A stretch of DNA of 64,000 bases from Staphylococcus roterodami (GTDB taxonomy: Bacteria; Bacillota; Bacilli; Staphylococcales; Staphylococcaceae), in NCBI GenBank assembly GCA_022493055.1, contig CP092781.1:2418001-2482000 (forward strand), given 5' to 3'. Below, in pieces: positions 40,185-48,891 of this stretch. Made by a program: the position numbers and the translations under genes. The notes below the pieces were generated by a model. The model saw nothing but the letters and a program-made list of their open reading frames with translations. It searched no databases and was not told the origin of the DNA. Position 1 is the stretch's first letter. Each line of letters opens with the position of its first letter.

Positions 40185-41627
40185 TTATTCTACAATTTCT
40201 TTATTTGATTTTCTTTTCGAAAGTACAAACGTTACTACAACAGCAACTATAAATGATATCGCCATCCCTATAAAATAGTGTAACCATCCTGCATGTACAG
40301 GATTAATTGAAATAAATCCTGGCAATCCAGCCGTACCTAATGCGATTGCTTTTACTTTGAAGAAAGCAATATATGCTGAACCAATTCCTGATCCAACTAT
40401 AGCACCAATAAATGGATATCTTAGTTTCAAGTTAACACCAAACATTGCAGGTTCAGTAATACCAAGTAATGCTGAAATCCCTGAAGCTGATGCGACACCT
40501 TTTAATTTTTTGTTTTGTTTTATAATAAAGAATGCTGCAATAGCTGCCCCACCTTGCGCAACGTTAGACATTGTGGCAATTGGGAATATAAATGACCCGC
40601 CTGTTTTAGCTACATCCGCAATGAGTGTTGTTTCCACAGCAATAAAGCTATGATGCATACCTGTAATCACAATTGGTGCATATAATAATCCGAAAATCAA
40701 TCCACCAATTGCCCCACCAAATTCGTAAAGCCAAGTTAAGCCATCTGATAACCAGTAACCTAATTGTCTCGTGATAGGACCGACGAATGAAAATGTTAAA
40801 AATGCTGTTATAAAAATAGATAACAATGGTGTTAATAAATTATCTAACACTGTTGGAATTACCTTACGTAATCCTTTTTCAATTGAAGCCAATATGTAAG
40901 CCGCTACAAGCATAGGTAACACCTGTCCTTGGTAACCTACTTGATTGATGTGGAAACCAAAAACGTCCCAATATGGTATAACTTTTCCTGCTTCAATTGC
41001 TTTTGGAAAATCATACGCACTCATTAGCGCTGGATGAACTAGTATCATACCTAATGCAGCACCTAAAAATGGATTTCCGCCAAACCTTTTGGCTGCACTA
41101 AATCCAATTAAAATAGGTAATAATGTAAATGGTGCATTGGCAAAAATATTAATCATTTCTGCTAACCCTGCAAATTGACTATATACATCAATTAATGATT
41201 TCCCTGCAAAGAATAAATCTTTCGCAGTTAAAATATTATTTAGTCCCATTAATAAACCACCAGCAACTATGGCGGGAATTATCGGAACAAATATGTCTGA
41301 CAACATTTTTACAAATCGTTGTAACGGATTCATATTTTTTGCTGATTGGGCTTTTACTTCAGAAGTTGTTGACGCTTCTTTACCCGTTAATTTTTCAAGT
41401 TCACCAAATACTTTATTGACTGTACCAGATCCAATTATAATCTGATATTGTCCACCTGTAGAAAAAGTCCCTTTAACTACGTCCATATTGTTTAGCGCTT
41501 CTTCATTTACTAAACTTTCGTCATTTAACACTAAACGTAATCTTGTCGCACAGTGTGCCATTGCGTCTAAATTTTCTTCTCCGCCTATCGCATTTAAAAT
41601 ATCTTCTGCGGATTGTTTATAGTTCAT
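40185..41627 (-). CDS. scrA: PTS sugar permease EIIBC, sucrose type
   Basis: 480 residues. The N-terminal EIIB domain has the phosphorylated Cys in AHCATRLRLVL (near residue 26) and the phrase YQIIIGSGTVNKVFGEL. The EIIC domain from about residue 100 has ten hydrophobic segments, with GLLYAPIVITGMHHSFIAVE and LGITEPAMFGVNLKLRYP as glucose-superfamily hallmarks. No EIIA domain is attached, so it uses EIIA-Glc in trans. Two ScrR-type operators lie upstream, which supports sucrose over trehalose. scrB and scrR are not in the window. Confidence 0.87.
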   Translation of the reverse strand: MNYKQSAEDILNAIGGEENLDAMAHCATRLRLVLNDESLVNEEALNNMDVVKGTFSTGGQYQIIIGSGTVNKVFGELEKLTGKEASTTSEVKAQSAKNMNPLQRFVKMLSDIFVPIIPAIVAGGLLMGLNNILTAKDLFFAGKSLIDVYSQFAGLAEMINIFANAPFTLLPILIGFSAAKRFGGNPFLGAALGMILVHPALMSAYDFPKAIEAGKVIPYWDVFGFHINQVGYQGQVLPMLVAAYILASIEKGLRKVIPTVLDNLLTPLLSIFITAFLTFSFVGPITRQLGYWLSDGLTWLYEFGGAIGGLIFGLLYAPIVITGMHHSFIAVETTLIADVAKTGGSFIFPIATMSNVAQGGAAIAAFFIIKQNKKLKGVASASGISALLGITEPAMFGVNLKLRYPFIGAIVGSGIGSAYIAFFKVKAIALGTAGLPGFISINPVHAGWLHYFIGMAISFIVAVVVTFVLSKRKSNKEIVE

Positions 41628-41646
41628 ATATTTAGCCTCCTAATTA

Positions 41647-41686
41647 GAACCGGTTCCATTACTCCATTTAATTGTAACCGGTTCCA
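41647..41686 (-). promoter_or_regulatory. Two LacI-type operators (ScrR-like) upstream of scrA
   Basis: The palindromic GAACCGGTTC (41647-41656) and the near-copy AACCGGTT (41676-41683) within GTAACCGGTTCC lie 28 bp apart, both with a central CCGG as bound by LacI/ScrR-family proteins. They lie 20-60 bases before the scrA start. Confidence 0.75.
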
Positions 41687-41808
41687 AAAATATTTGCAAT
41701 ACTGTATTTGTAATTTTTCACATTCACTTATATCATTAATGTTAACGCATTCATTAATCTTGCTATTGCATATATATGTATATTACATTTGTATTTGGAG
41801 GTCGTGTT

Positions 41809-42192
41809 ATGAAAAATCGTGGTTATGTCGAACAGCTTTGGCGCGAAGAAAAGTATCACGTATTATTACACAGTCAACAAAGCTATCAATTAATTAGAAA
41901 TGCTTTAAAAAATGATATTTCACTTAATCAATTACAACAAATGATTGATGAAGCATTATTAATTGAGCCAACTATCGGAAGTATTTGTAATGCGTTTGAT
42001 CATATGTGGGGTTACTTTAAAAAATGTGCTAATGAAGATGAAAAGAAGCATGCTAAATTGCTCAAATCAAATTTTATGAGTGGAAAGATAGAAAGTGACG
42101 TAGTGTTAGACTTTTTAGCAGATTTAGCTGCTAAATACAACGTACGTTATTTAATTGAAAGTCGTGTTTTAAAAACAAAAAGAAAGAGATAG
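41809..42192 (+). CDS. DUF1722 (YbgA-like) protein
   Basis: 127 residues from the ATG at 41809, with TTGGAGG 7 bases before it. The sequence (VEQLWREEKYHVLLHSQQSYQ, then IGSICNAFDHMWGYFKK and FLADLAAKYNVRYLIESRVL) fits the short DUF1722 family, found alone or fused to a DUF523 domain in other bacteria. In some species it accompanies photolyase genes; there is none here. Function unknown. Its last codons overlap the left arm of a hairpin that terminates the opposite-strand RNA SSR42. Confidence 0.78.
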   Translation: MKNRGYVEQLWREEKYHVLLHSQQSYQLIRNALKNDISLNQLQQMIDEALLIEPTIGSICNAFDHMWGYFKKCANEDEKKHAKLLKSNFMSGKIESDVVLDFLADLAAKYNVRYLIESRVLKTKRKR

Positions 42193-42284
42193 ACATTTGA
42201 AACTTTAGTTGTAACGGACAAATAGTAGTCATTGGAGTTCAGCAATTCATACTTTTATACTAAAGTTTACTTTAATCTATCTCT
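42172..42284 (-). terminator. Terminator hairpin of SSR42
   Basis: AGAGATAGA (42185-42193) pairs with TCTATCTCT (42276-42284), and AAACTTTAGT (42200-42209) with ACTAAAGTTT (42259-42268). On the minus strand the stem runs into TTTCTTTTTGTTTT. The left arm lies on the DUF1722 stop codon, so both genes' ends overlap. Confidence 0.75.
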
Positions 42285-43410
42285 CATGGTTTTAAATGTA
42301 CATATCTATATTAAAGTGCGTTTCATGATGTTAGGAAGATATCATACACCTTTAATTAGTTACTGCATAAATCAATTATATTCTTAATTATTACATTGTT
42401 TATATTTTAAATTCGGGGGAGTAATTTTAAGTAATATTTTGTTGTTTGCTAATTCTATTGTTAATAAATTGATATTTTGATGTAGAAATTGAGTGTGCAA
42501 GTTAATAATAGATGATTTAGCTAGTAACATAATTAATTCATATATAGTCAAAAAGTTCTGTTAGTTACTGTTCTTGATGAATATTCTTTGATGTTAGGTG
42601 TTAGCTATTCTAGATGAGTTTCTTAGATGTGGATGCCTGTCTTGATGAAGTTATCTCTGATGTTAATAAAATACTTGATGTTGATTCTTAGATGTTAGTG
42701 CGATGTCTAGATGCTGATTCTATGTTGTGCACTTTCTTGGTGACGTTTCTAGTTGATTATTATTAATCGCATCTCTTGATGATAAATCTAAGGTGTTTAT
42801 GCATTTCTAGATGTTAATTCTTCGCTGCTTAAGAATTATCTTGATGGTAAATCTAGTTGTGTCATGCATTTTCTCATGATGAATCTAAGGTGTTAATTCA
42901 TTGTTGCGTGCTGATTCTTGTTGTTTCATTATCTCGATGGTGAATTCTCGTTGTCTAATGCACTTTTCTAATGATTATTCTAATTGTTACGGCAATAACA
43001 AGATGGATGTTCTTAGATGTTCACTTTTCTAGATGTTTATACTTATCTTGATGTTTTTCTAAACAGAACTTTTTAAACGCTTTTATTTTGTAGATTGTTA
43101 AAAATTTCTTAGTTGATGGTTATTGTTGTTTGGTTTGAATAATTTTGTAGCGAATATTTTGTAACAGGGCTACTAAGAATTTTTATAAACAAGAAGTGAT
43201 TTCAATCGTACTAAATTCTAGCGTTCGATGACTTAAGTGTATGTCAAAACTTAAATAATGGCGATAAAATTTAAGTAATGGGTACATTTAATATTTTTTG
43301 ATTCAAACTTCCATTTTGGTCAACATGCTTTTTTTATAACATAGTTGAATATCAAAAAAATATTAGCATATTAGTTCAAAATGGCTATGTATTGTTTTGT
43401 GAAATACATA
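42175..43410 (-). ncRNA. SSR42: Long non-coding RNA SSR42 (ends approximate)
   Basis: The region divergent from rsp has no protein-coding frame on either strand for about 1.2 kb. SSR42 (RsaX28) is known in S. aureus as a RNA of about 1.2 kb transcribed divergently upstream of rsp, dependent on Rsp and needed for full alpha-toxin expression. The 3' end is placed at the hairpin at 42172-42284; the 5' end near 43410 is estimated from the published length, and I could not find a clear promoter. The interior consists of degenerate TCTAGATG-like repeats. Confidence 0.72.
42571..43056. repeat. Degenerate short repeats inside SSR42
   Basis: About two dozen variants of TCT(A/T)GATG (for example TTCTTGATG at 42571, TTCTAGATG at 42608, TCTTAGATGT at 42621, TTCTAGATGTT near 42805 and 43028, ATCTTGATG near 42838) occur at spacings of about 15-40 bases, often followed by TTNATTC. 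On the RNA strand the unit reads CAUCUAGA or CAUCAAGA. Spacing and sequence are too irregular for CRISPR. Confidence 0.75.
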
Positions 43411-43689
43411 GGTTTGAAATCTATATTAATTATGCACCAAATAATTTAATTAGACTCTATCGAAAATTTCCAAAATTTGCTTACTATCTTTCTAATTTTA
43501 CTTTTATATTGTACACAATGCATAATAATAAGCGTTTTCATAGTGATTTTCATTATTTTCTTTTATTTTTCACTATTACCTTTTCAAAAATATTCAACTA
43601 TAATAGTTATACTATCCATGATTTGAAAAAATACCATGTTAAAAATTTAAATGATAGATTTCAATATATATTAGGCAGGAGAGAGAAAT
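43411..43689. promoter_or_regulatory. Spacer between SSR42 and rsp, carrying both promoters
   Basis: AT-rich (279 bases), with long T/A runs and no coding frame with a ribosome site. It must hold the divergent promoters of rsp and SSR42, but I see no consensus pair. A GGCAGGAGAG ribosome site ends it. Confidence 0.5.
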
Positions 43690-45795
43690 ATGACATGCCA
43701 ACTTAAAATACATCATACATTATCGACAGTACCAAGTCGTAATATTAACCAGATTATGGTGTTATTCTCACTAACAAGCAAACTTAACATTACGATTAAT
43801 GGTGAAACCAAAGACGTAAGTAATTATATAATTTTAATCAACCACGGTGATATTTATAATATTAACCACGGTGAAAATATTATCGAATTAAAGATACCAG
43901 TTTTATATTTTTATCAGCAAGACGAGGATTTCTTTAACGGTTACTTAGATCGCCACTTGCTACAATCCAGTAATTATATAAAATCTTTAATCGCTGATTT
44001 AATAAGTACCCCGACAAGCTCATCATTAATGGGGAAAAATATCGGACAAAGTATCATTGATACTTTACTTAAAGAAGCTTTTATAAAAATAGATCATGAA
44101 TATTTACCGAATATAGCCTTAAGTAATCCTGTATTTATTGATTGCGTAAATTATATTCATAGTAATATTGATGCGCATTTATCTTTAAAAGATATTGCGA
44201 TGCATTGTAACATCTCAGAATCATATTGTTCAAACTTATTTGTTCGATATTTGAGTATGAACTTTAAAGATTATTTTACAAGTATCAAACTCGTTAATGC
44301 CATCAATTTATTACTTTCTACAAAACATTCTATTACAACTGTTTCAGAATTGGCTGGTTTCAACAGTCATACAAATTTTGCAAATCAATTTAAAAATTAC
44401 TTAAACTCCAGTCCGAAGCAGTTCCGTTCACTCGTTTCCAAAATTACAGAACCACCGCAAATACATTTCCAACACGATAACGTATCACAGTTTACTGAGT
44501 TAATTTCAAAAATCGATTTAACTGCTCAGCTAGCCACAAATACAACAGATATTAATATAGATGATTTTGACCCGAAAGATCGAAGTCAACGCGCAAAAGT
44601 ATTTGTTCGTTTTAGTAATTTTAATGAACTCTTTCAATTTATTTTCAATGAGTATTACGATATAAACTTTGAACATTTACCAAAACCCGTCGTCTTCATT
44701 GATGATATTCACGATATTGAAGTGAGTCAAACCAATTATAATCTTTTAAATAGATGTTTTGAAAAGCTTTTCGAAAAAAATATAGGCTTAGCCATCGCTA
44801 TCAAATCTACACAACAATTTGAAACGATGAAACAACTGATTTTAACCTTTTTACAAGGTAACCAAGATTATAAAACAAGCAAAAAACTAGTCAAATTCAT
44901 GTTGGTATTTTGCTCAAATTCTATGACAGCTGAAGAAATTCATCTATGTCATCTTAAAATTAAAAATAAAAACAAAGAAATCAAGTATAGTGTAACTGTT
45001 GATGGTTTTTTAGAAACATATTCAACCGTTGAACAAGTTTATGATGTCATGCAACGTCTTAAATTCCATTATTACTTTATTGATATTGAAAATTCAAAAA
45101 CAGCAGAACAGCTCATTACTAAAAATCAGCACTATCATCAGACTGATACTCATTTTGAACAGTACAAAAAATTTATATTAGATTCAGGTATTTCATCAAC
45201 TCAGTTTGTATATAACAATCTGTCAGTAAGTGGTTTTAAATATACTAATGATGGTAAAAATCCAATTCAATTGTCCGACATCGTATATCATTTAATCGCA
45301 TTACTCCGTTATGGTGGCGGAATAAGTTATCAATTATTAGATGATCATTCGAATTATATATCTTTGTATAACAAGTATGGTAGCCCCCTTCCATTAATGC
45401 ATCTATATAAGATGTTCAGAGCTTTTGTAAATGAGGACATAGAAATAACTAATAATTATGTATTGAGTCGTAAAGATAATAATTACCACTTCTTATTATT
45501 CAATAAAATTAACGATCGCTATATGTCAGATGTAAAACAAGATTTCATTTTTCATAATGAACTACCACAAGATTCATTAATGATCATTAAGACTTTGAAT
45601 CATGAACATGGTTCAATTCAACATTTGCTGCCAATGAGTGACAAACTTGTCTACATTGAAAAAGAAATTTTAGATGAATTAGACAAAACTAATTATCCTA
45701 AAACAGAACTTGCTGTCCAGGAGGAATCAGGTAAAACTTTTGAGCTTAAGTTAAACCATGATGAAGTGAAATATATTTGCTTCAAACCAAGCTAA
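43690..45795 (+). CDS. rsp: AraC-family virulence regulator Rsp
   Basis: 701 residues, the length of S. aureus Rsp (repressor of surface proteins). The two helix-turn-helix units of an AraC domain lie at about residues 145-245 (HLSLKDIAMHCNISESYCSNLF; SITTVSELAGFNSHTNFANQFKNYLNSSPKQF), unusually placed in the N-terminal third. About 450 residues follow, with a sugar-hydrolase-like barrel feel (KPVVFIDDIHDIE, YYFIDIENSKTAEQL) but no recognised catalytic site. Known role: it controls SSR42, adhesins and toxins. A GGAGAG ribosome site precedes the ATG. Confidence 0.93.
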   Translation: MTCQLKIHHTLSTVPSRNINQIMVLFSLTSKLNITINGETKDVSNYIILINHGDIYNINHGENIIELKIPVLYFYQQDEDFFNGYLDRHLLQSSNYIKSLIADLISTPTSSSLMGKNIGQSIIDTLLKEAFIKIDHEYLPNIALSNPVFIDCVNYIHSNIDAHLSLKDIAMHCNISESYCSNLFVRYLSMNFKDYFTSIKLVNAINLLLSTKHSITTVSELAGFNSHTNFANQFKNYLNSSPKQFRSLVSKITEPPQIHFQHDNVSQFTELISKIDLTAQLATNTTDINIDDFDPKDRSQRAKVFVRFSNFNELFQFIFNEYYDINFEHLPKPVVFIDDIHDIEVSQTNYNLLNRCFEKLFEKNIGLAIAIKSTQQFETMKQLILTFLQGNQDYKTSKKLVKFMLVFCSNSMTAEEIHLCHLKIKNKNKEIKYSVTVDGFLETYSTVEQVYDVMQRLKFHYYFIDIENSKTAEQLITKNQHYHQTDTHFEQYKKFILDSGISSTQFVYNNLSVSGFKYTNDGKNPIQLSDIVYHLIALLRYGGGISYQLLDDHSNYISLYNKYGSPLPLMHLYKMFRAFVNEDIEITNNYVLSRKDNNYHFLLFNKINDRYMSDVKQDFIFHNELPQDSLMIIKTLNHEHGSIQHLLPMSDKLVYIEKEILDELDKTNYPKTELAVQEESGKTFELKLNHDEVKYICFKPS

Positions 45796-45859
45796 AATAA
45801 ACTCTCGTGTTTAGCACCTTATATTAAAGGCTATTTATATTGTAAGGAGATGGTTTAAT

Positions 45860-46282
45860 ATGAGTAACCAACATGCAATTCAAGCAATAGAAGATGTTTT
45901 ATCAACGTCAAAAGTCGGTGTTTTATCAACTGCATTTAATAATAAACCTAATAGTAGATATATGGTTTTCTATAATGATGGTCTTACATTGTACACTAAG
46001 ACCAATATTCATTCTGCAAAGGTAAAAGAAATTAAAGAAAACCCAGCAGCCTATGTATTGTTAGGTTACAATGATACGACAAATCGCAGTTTCGTTGAAA
46101 TGGAAGCCACGATAGAAGTAGTTACTGATCGAAAAGTAATCGATTGGTTATGGGAGACTCAAGATAAAAGCTTTTTCAGTTCAAAAGAAGATCCAGAACT
46201 TTGTGTTTTAAAGGTGACACCACAATCTGTTAAATTGATGAATGACAAATCATTAGACACACCTATCAAAATCGATTTATAA
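45860..46282 (+). CDS. Pyridoxamine 5'-phosphate oxidase-fold protein (general stress protein 26-like)
   Basis: 140 residues of the split-barrel flavin-binding fold: VGVLSTAFNNKPNSRYMVF, LTLYTKTNIHSAKVKEIKENP, AYVLLGY and EMEATIEVV. This resembles Bacillus GSP26 and related stress proteins rather than true PdxH, as it is short and lacks the pyridoxal site. FMN or other flavin binding is likely but not shown. TAAGGAG precedes the ATG. It follows rsp by 64 bases on the same strand. Confidence 0.85.
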   Translation: MSNQHAIQAIEDVLSTSKVGVLSTAFNNKPNSRYMVFYNDGLTLYTKTNIHSAKVKEIKENPAAYVLLGYNDTTNRSFVEMEATIEVVTDRKVIDWLWETQDKSFFSSKEDPELCVLKVTPQSVKLMNDKSLDTPIKIDL

Positions 46283-46403
46283 CACAAAGTGTATATAGGA
46301 AATAACTTTTATGTATTCTAGCTATAACAATGTTAAACACTTGAAATAACTCGTTATAATTAAAGTTTTTAATATCTTTACAATTCAATTTGCAATGTAT
46401 TGT

Positions 46404-46455
46404 TTTTTAGACACACTTTATTCACATTTAACGTGATTAGGGTGTGTCTTTTTAA
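46404..46455 (+). terminator. Terminator after the stress protein gene
   Basis: AGACACAC (46409-46416) pairs with GTGTGTCT (46442-46449) and TTTTTA follows. Confidence 0.75.
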
Positions 46456-46546
46456 ATTAATTTTATGTAATATAAATACTGCATTTGCAAACTGTTGCAC
46501 TTTTAGGTATAACAGAATTAACTACATTTAAGGAGATTGATGAACC

Positions 46547-46903
46547 ATGAAAAAGAAAAAAGGTTTTGGTCTTGGTATTAGTTTAATCGCCATCATGTTA
46601 ATTGTATGTATTGTATTAGTAATCATGATGATGACTGGCGGAAAGAAAGATACATATTATGGAATTATGAAAGATAATACTACTATTGAAAAAATGATTA
46701 GTGAAAAAGATGAAAGTATTGAAAAAAATGTTAAATTACCTTCAGATTCAGATGTTAAAGTTAAAAAAGGTGATTTTGTAATTGTTTATAAATTAGCAGA
46801 TTCAGATAAAATTGTTAAAGTAAAAAAAGTTGACCATGATGACGTCCCTCACGGTTTAATGATGAAAATTCATGACATGGGCAAAATGCACATGAAACAC
46901 TAA
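46547..46903 (+). CDS. Small membrane-anchored DUF4889 protein
   Basis: 118 residues. A basic N-terminus KKKKGFGLG is followed by one membrane segment (about 10-29); the rest is a Lys/Asp-rich extracytoplasmic domain with DVKVKKGDFVIVYKLAD and a His/Met-rich tail HDMGKMHMKH that could bind metal (inference). The size and pattern fit staphylococcal DUF4889 proteins. AAGGAGA lies before the ATG. Function unknown. Confidence 0.78.
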   Translation: MKKKKGFGLGISLIAIMLIVCIVLVIMMMTGGKKDTYYGIMKDNTTIEKMISEKDESIEKNVKLPSDSDVKVKKGDFVIVYKLADSDKIVKVKKVDHDDVPHGLMMKIHDMGKMHMKH

Positions 46904-47035
46904 TTGTAATTTAAATTACAAATTTTTGTTGCCATCAAGGTATATAAGAGTAAAAGCAGCGGTAAGTTGATTTCCAATTTGGAATCATTTTACTGCTGCT
47001 TTTTATATTTGAAATACTTTCATATTGAATGGGTC

Positions 47036-47400
47036 CACTTGTGGTTCGCCTGCGCTTTGCGCATGCATAAAAGCCCCTAACAACCATTGGTTGTTCCTCT
47101 TGTGGTTCGCCTGCGCTTTGCGCATGCATAAAAATCCCTAACAACCATTGGTTGTTCCTCTTGTGGTTCGCCTGCGCCTTGCGCATGCATAAAAGCCCCT
47201 AACAACCATTGGTTGTTCCTCTTGTGGTTCGCCTGCGCCTTGCGCATGCATAAAAGCCCCTAACAACCAGAGGTTGTTCCTCTTGTGGTTCGCCTGCGCC
47301 TTGCGCATGCATAAAAGCCCCTAACAACCAGAGGTTGTTCCTCTTGTGGTTCGCCTGCGCCTTGCGCATGCATAAAAGCCCCTAACAACCAGAGGTTGTA
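47036..47400. repeat. Tandem array, six copies of a 61-base unit (VNTR)
   Basis: Copies begin with GTGGTTCG at 47041, 47102, 47163, 47224, 47285 and 47346, exactly 61 bases apart. Each contains CCTGCGC, TTGCGCATGCATAAAA, CCCCTAACAACC and a small hairpin AACAACC-NNN-GGTTGTT. The loop is ATT in copies 1-3 and AGA in copies 4-6; copy 2 has ATCCC instead of GCCCC. The last copy continues into the gltT terminator. It is likely one of the 61-bp VNTR loci used in S. aureus typing. Confidence 0.88.
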
Positions 47401-47409
47401 AGGGGCTCT
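47374..47409 (-). terminator. gltT terminator, formed with the last 61-base repeat
   Basis: AGCCCCTAACAACC (47377-47390) pairs with GGTTGTAAGGGGCT (47394-47407) around an AGA loop, one mismatch, and TTTTAT follows on the minus strand. Confidence 0.85.
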
Positions 47410-47430
47410 AAATGTCAGATAGTAATTTTT

Positions 47431-48708
47431 TTAAATTGATTTTAAATATTCTTGACCTTTTTCTCTATCGTATACATTTTCCCATTTAGCAATAACTACT
47501 GTTGATAATGCGTTTCCAATTACGTTTACGCATGTACGAACCATATCTAATATACGGTCAACACCAATAATTAATGCTAAACCTTGTGCTGGCAAGCCCA
47601 TTGCACCTAATGTTGTAAGTAACACAACAATTGATGTACCTGGTACTGCTGCCATACCTTTAGATGTAATCATTAACGTTAGCATCAAAACAATTTGTTC
47701 TGACAATGTTAAATGCATACCATACATTTGTGCAACGAATAATGCTGCGATTGATTGATACAACGCAGAACCATCTAAGTTAAATGTATAACCAATTGGT
47801 ATAACGAAAGATGTAATGTCTTTAGGTGAACCGAAGTTTTCCATTTTCTTCATCATTACAGGTAATACAGCTTCTGAGCTTGATGTTGAAAAAGCTAACA
47901 GCAGTTCACTTTTTAAAATCTTAATAATGCTCATAATATTAATACGACACATCCATGCAACTATTCCAAGTACAACGAATACGAAGAATACCATTGCAAA
48001 GACAACTACTAATACTAATTTTAATAGTGGTAATAATGCTGATGCACCAAATGTAATAATTGTAGTACAAATGAATGCAAACACACCAAGTGGTGCTAAT
48101 TTCAAAATTTTATTAATCATCCAGAACACAGCTTCTAATGATCCACTTAAGAAATCTTTAACTGGTTCTGCTTTTTTACCTACTGCAGCTAATCCTAATC
48201 CAAAGAAAACTGCGAAGAAGATAATCGGTAACAATTCACCTTTATTCAAAGCTTCAAAAAAGTTTGTTGGAATAATATGTACAATGGTATCAATAAAATG
48301 ATTACCATATGTAGATTGTTCTGCTGCATGAGCAGTTGATTGATATTTAGAAATATCACCTTTAGGTAACTTATTTGGGTCTAATCCAGCACCTGGTTTA
48401 AACAGGTTACCGAAGATAATCCCTAAACCTATTGCGATTGTTGTAATAATTTCAAAGTAAAGTATTGTTTTCCAGCCATAACGCCCTACAGTTTTCGATT
48501 CCCCAACGTTCGAAATAGAAAGCGCTAGTGAGCAAAATACAACCGGTATAACGATCATTTTAATTAAATTTAAAAATACATCGCCAAATGGTTTAATATA
48601 ATTTGCTACATTCTCTTGTCCATATAATAAAAGTCCTACGACAACACCTAACACTAATGCAATAACTACTTGCATAGGTAGGCTAATTTTTCTCTTGAAT
48701 AGAGCCAT
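47431..48708 (-). CDS. gltT: Dicarboxylate/amino acid:cation symporter GltT
   Basis: 425 residues of the DAACS family (proton/Na+-coupled glutamate-aspartate transport), eight membrane segments and two re-entrant loops. Hallmarks: FSTSSSEAVLPVMMKKME (serine-rich loop), YTFNLDGSALYQSIAALFVAQ, ITSKGMAAVPGTSIVVLL and GVDRILDMVRTCVNVIGNALSTVV. It differs in family from GltS at 3697. A CTTGAAGGGGAG-like ribosome site precedes the ATG. Known in S. aureus for glutamate/aspartate uptake. A 61-bp VNTR sits at its end. Confidence 0.92.
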   Translation of the reverse strand: MALFKRKISLPMQVVIALVLGVVVGLLLYGQENVANYIKPFGDVFLNLIKMIVIPVVFCSLALSISNVGESKTVGRYGWKTILYFEIITTIAIGLGIIFGNLFKPGAGLDPNKLPKGDISKYQSTAHAAEQSTYGNHFIDTIVHIIPTNFFEALNKGELLPIIFFAVFFGLGLAAVGKKAEPVKDFLSGSLEAVFWMINKILKLAPLGVFAFICTTIITFGASALLPLLKLVLVVVFAMVFFVFVVLGIVAWMCRINIMSIIKILKSELLLAFSTSSSEAVLPVMMKKMENFGSPKDITSFVIPIGYTFNLDGSALYQSIAALFVAQMYGMHLTLSEQIVLMLTLMITSKGMAAVPGTSIVVLLTTLGAMGLPAQGLALIIGVDRILDMVRTCVNVIGNALSTVVIAKWENVYDREKGQEYLKSI

Positions 48709-48891
48709 AGTACAAACTCCCCTTCATCTGACATCACTCAATTATATCAGATAATTGATAATTATCTATAAAAATTTAAACTATTTAAACTTTATAGATG
48801 TCAAAATTGACAATTTTTCATATCAAAACTGTATAATACAAACAATTAAAACTCAACAAATTTATCGCTAGTGCTATATAAATGTTCTATT

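Noticed and set aside
43392..43706. 104-codon frame between SSR42 and rsp
   Set aside because: It lacks a ribosome site, overlaps the rsp start and the promoter region, and has a low-complexity Phe/Tyr/Asn composition typical of AT-rich non-coding DNA.
46935..47400. Array of regularly spaced repeats that could be taken for CRISPR, and an 83-codon frame inside it
   Set aside because: The unit is continuous (no unique spacers), 61 bases, with hairpins, and ends in a terminator. The frame is a translation of the repeat with no ribosome site.
48750..48766. Palindrome GATAATT-GAT-AATTATC upstream of gltT, Fur-like
   Set aside because: The spacing is 7-3-7 rather than 7-1-7, and glutamate transport is not an expected Fur target; AT-rich palindromes arise by chance here.
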